Shown: in pieces, positions 62,105 through 64,000 of the stretch
How positions within the stretch are numbered: position 1 is the stretch's first letter
Layout of the letters: each line of letters begins with the position of its first letter
NCBI GenBank assembly: GCA_002328185.1
Contig: DCWQ01000033.1
Span: forward strand, 61,285 to 125,284
DNA length: 64,000 bases
Reading direction: 5' to 3'
From: Dehalococcoidia bacterium UBA2158
GTDB lineage: Bacteria > Chloroflexota > Dehalococcoidia > Lucifugimonadales > UBA3495
Position numbers and translations under genes: made by a program
The notes under the pieces: generated by a model
Databases searched by the model: none
Told to the model about the DNA's origin: nothing
What the model saw: only the letters and a program-made list of their open reading frames with translations

Positions 62105-62736
62105 CGTGTGTCAGTCTCCCATCTAGGTTCATTAGTTCCGATCGGACTGCCAAGTATACTCTTCGCGTCGGCCAAGACAGTATTCAAACGGTGCACAATG
62201 GGTTAGCGCGGGACAGGGTACCAATCCGGCAGGAAGGAAACCGTAATGTGTTATTTCAGAACAACACGGTGGCGAATATCTTCTTCGATCTCGATGTTAT
62301 TCAATACGTGATGTGCCCAGAGCGGCATCAGAAATACTATTCCAAAGTTGATAGAAGACCAATTCAAGGTCATTCAGATTCTTTTCGGCCGGGGCCAAGA
62401 ACAGTCAGATTCGAGGGGTTGGTCCTGCGTTCTGGCGAGTGTGATCCTGTCCGCTTCTCCGCCGGCATCACAATCTTAATCTTTAGGTATATGCGAAGGG
62501 TTCGACACCATCTACAGACAGACAGGGAATCTTCCTGCTTTCGTTTTTACCTTCCTCGGTGCGCTCGGCTGGAGACCTGGGTTGATACAATCCAGTCGGC
62601 CCGACCAGTTTACTGCCACCCCACTCAAAACCCGGGCTTCATTATGGAAACCAAGGCGAAACATCCGGTGGCCGTAGCCGTTCGCCAGTTCGCCTCGCGA
62701 TATGACCGTTACTGCGATCTTGGCGGTTGCCCCAGT
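62105..62736. other. Long intergenic region without a recognised gene
   Basis: About 630 bases. A plus-strand open frame from 62191 to 62817 exists but shows no family resemblance, has a cysteine/arginine-rich, coding-unlike composition, and runs into the antisense of the TPR remnant. I see no RNA gene or repeat here. It is probably decayed DNA. Confidence 0.4.
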
Positions 62737-63302
62737 TTAGCCTTGCGTATCTTCACCAAATCCTTCTTTTCCTGTCTGAACAACTCGGCCACTTCGTCGG
62801 TAGACGCCTCTCAATAGCTTCGTGAAAAACTGAGTCCCTAGGGCAAGATTCCCGTTCGCGTAGTAAGCAGCGCCCAGTATCTCGTACACAGCCACATCTA
62901 TCTCCCTATTTTCTCTGAACAATTCCTGAGCGTACTTCAAGGCGGTCTTGTGGGCCCCGTCGTCGTTCAACTATGCTGAATAAGTACTGTACACCCAGGC
63001 CAGAACCTCCAACGCTTTGAGATATCCAGGGTTCAGCTCCAGAGATTGTTCGACGAATAGAATACTTCCTTCATATAGAAATATTCGCCGGTCTCCGCTT
63101 CCCGGTTTCGGACGGTGGTCACAGCCTCTCGGTATATCAAACCGGATTTGGCGGCATCGATAGGTGCTGTATCATCCTGGACCACCGAGAGATTGGGCGT
63201 GCTATCGTTTTTCCCAGGATCATCAGACCCACAAACCACCACCAGCGCCACAACCGCCAGAGCGATGAAAACCCACCCAAATCGAAGCTTGGCCCGTATC
63301 AA
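62737..63302 (-). pseudogene. Decayed TPR lipoprotein
   Basis: From ATG 63302 a lipoprotein-like signal (FIALAVVALVVVCGSDDPG) leads into AVTTVRNREAETGEYFYMKE. A frameshift near 63070 follows, and the next frame reads GSILFVEQSLELNPGYLKAL and EVLAWVYSTYSA, a TAG (about 62968), then ALKYAQELFRENREIDVAVY and LGAAYYANGNLALGTQFFTK. These are successive TPR helices. One frameshift and one stop break it. The two surviving frames are recognisable as one former gene. Confidence 0.7.
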
Positions 63303-63383
63303 TTACCTCAGATTCAAGTATGCCTCGGCTTCCTGGGATCGTATCACAGCAAGCTGATGCCAAACCCGAAATCTAAATACAAA

Positions 63384-63411
63384 AAGCCCCCGGAATGATC
63401 TGGGGGCCCTT
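63384..63411 (-). terminator. Terminator of the rRNA / tRNA-fMet transcript
   Basis: GCCCCC (63386-63391) pairs with GGGGGC (63402-63407), extended by GGA/TCT across a four-base loop. On the minus strand the stem is followed by TTTTTGTATTT, so it ends transcription coming from the 23S and tRNA-fMet genes. Confidence 0.75.
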
Positions 63412-63424
63412 TAGTTTGCGATTT

Positions 63425-63499
63425 TGGTAGCGGGGGTTGGACTCGAACCAACGACCTTCGGGTTATGAGCCCGACGAGCTGCCACTGCTCCACCCCGCG
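63425..63499 (-). tRNA. Initiator tRNA-fMet (CAT)
   Basis: A complete cloverleaf with encoded CCA (63425-63427). The anticodon loop is CTCATAA on a stem of TCGGG/CCCGA; the three G-C pairs are the initiator hallmark. The acceptor CGCGGGG/CCCCGCT leaves C1 opposite U72 unpaired, also an initiator trait (most bacteria have C1-A72). The T arm is GTTGG-TTCGAGT-CCAAC. It lies about 170 bases after the 23S gene on the same strand. Confidence 0.95.
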
Positions 63500-63671
63500 A
63501 CGTTACAAGCTTCCATCATACAGAGGTCAACTGTCAGCGAGTGGACGGCTGGCTGCTGTCTATTGGTAGCTCAGAGAAATAGAAACTGTAATAGTCTTTT
63601 GTAAAAAGAAGATGCTTACACACCGAGAGGTGGCCGTAGCCAGCCTACTCAGGTTAGAAATTCGTTGCGTG

Positions 63672-64000
<329 letters not shown>

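Noticed and set aside
62191..62817. Open frame of 208 codons on the plus strand
   Set aside because: Coding-unlike composition (Arg/His/Cys-rich), no recognisable motif, and its end is antisense to a TPR pseudogene.
63506..63671. 5S rRNA between 23S and tRNA-fMet
   Set aside because: None of the conserved 5S stretches is present on either strand by eye.

Overview
The window looks like about 64 kb of a free-living Chloroflexota chromosome, most likely SAR202 or Dehalococcoidia-like. That placement is inferred from gene content, not from a phylogeny. It rests on four paralogous luciferase-like (LLM) flavin monooxygenases, many small oxidoreductases of aerobic organic-matter degraders, inositolphosphotransferase-like PAP2 proteins, short GC-rich palindromic repeats between genes, and a 23S rRNA 3' end with no 5S gene behind it. 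GC is moderate to high and most genes carry AGGAGG-type ribosome binding sites. No phage, IS element or CRISPR array was seen.

Layout. 1-1.0 kb: edge of a PIG-L deacetylase, a hotdog protein and a membrane protein. 1.1-6.3 kb: a plus-strand organosulfur oxidation cluster (cysteine-dioxygenase-like cupin, four-domain rhodanese, two sulfite-oxidase-family proteins, a small cupin). 6.7-9.4 kb: MFS transporter, cyclase/formamidase, HAM1-like pyrophosphatase. 9.5-11.9 kb: MoxR ATPase and VWA protein pair. 11.9-12.4 kb: a decayed AAA_16 regulator. 12.4-15.5 kb (minus): two PAP2 paralogues and a radical SAM/SPASM protein. 15.8-22 kb: gluconate-dehydrogenase subunit-3-like protein, PhoU, thioesterase, an SplB-like radical SAM protein, a chelatase-type AAA protein, DUF1232 and HemW. 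22.2-22.8 kb: a frameshifted secreted repeat protein. 22.9-27.1 kb: SelB, a NurA-like nuclease and nitronate monooxygenase. 27.1-30.7 kb: gene remnants around a secreted HEWLH metallopeptidase-like protein and a FAD oxidoreductase. 30.8-33.8 kb: sulfite/nitrite reductase plus hemD behind a cysteine-rich leader. 34-39 kb (minus): pstSCAB-phoU. 39-53 kb: LLM oxidoreductases, HAD, alpha/beta hydrolase, peroxiredoxin, GGT, CCG protein, ABC exporter and Acs. 53.1-54.4 kb: a two-domain rhodanese whose catalytic codon is TGA, then a broken DUF1330 gene. 54.4-62.1 kb: Pgi, acyl-CoA dehydrogenase, two pseudogenes, SDR, epimerase and small enzymes. 62.1-63.3 kb: a decayed TPR lipoprotein. 63.4-64 kb (minus): tRNA-fMet and the 3' end of 23S rRNA.

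Two observations stand out. First, the rhodanese at 53189 reads TGA exactly where the catalytic cysteine should be. The conserved C-terminus continues in frame for 41 codons, a hairpin matching the bacterial SECIS pattern follows, and the same window encodes SelB, so a selenocysteine sulfurtransferase is likely. Second, the siroheme sulfite/nitrite reductase operon starts with a near-consensus promoter placed almost on top of a 22-codon, essentially leaderless ORF with five Cys codons within nine codons. A strong intrinsic terminator lies between this ORF and the reductase, which is the architecture of a cysteine-responsive attenuator. Together with the 1-6 kb cluster they suggest tight control of sulfur between cysteine synthesis (sulfite reductase) and organosulfur oxidation (dioxygenase, rhodanese, sulfite oxidase).
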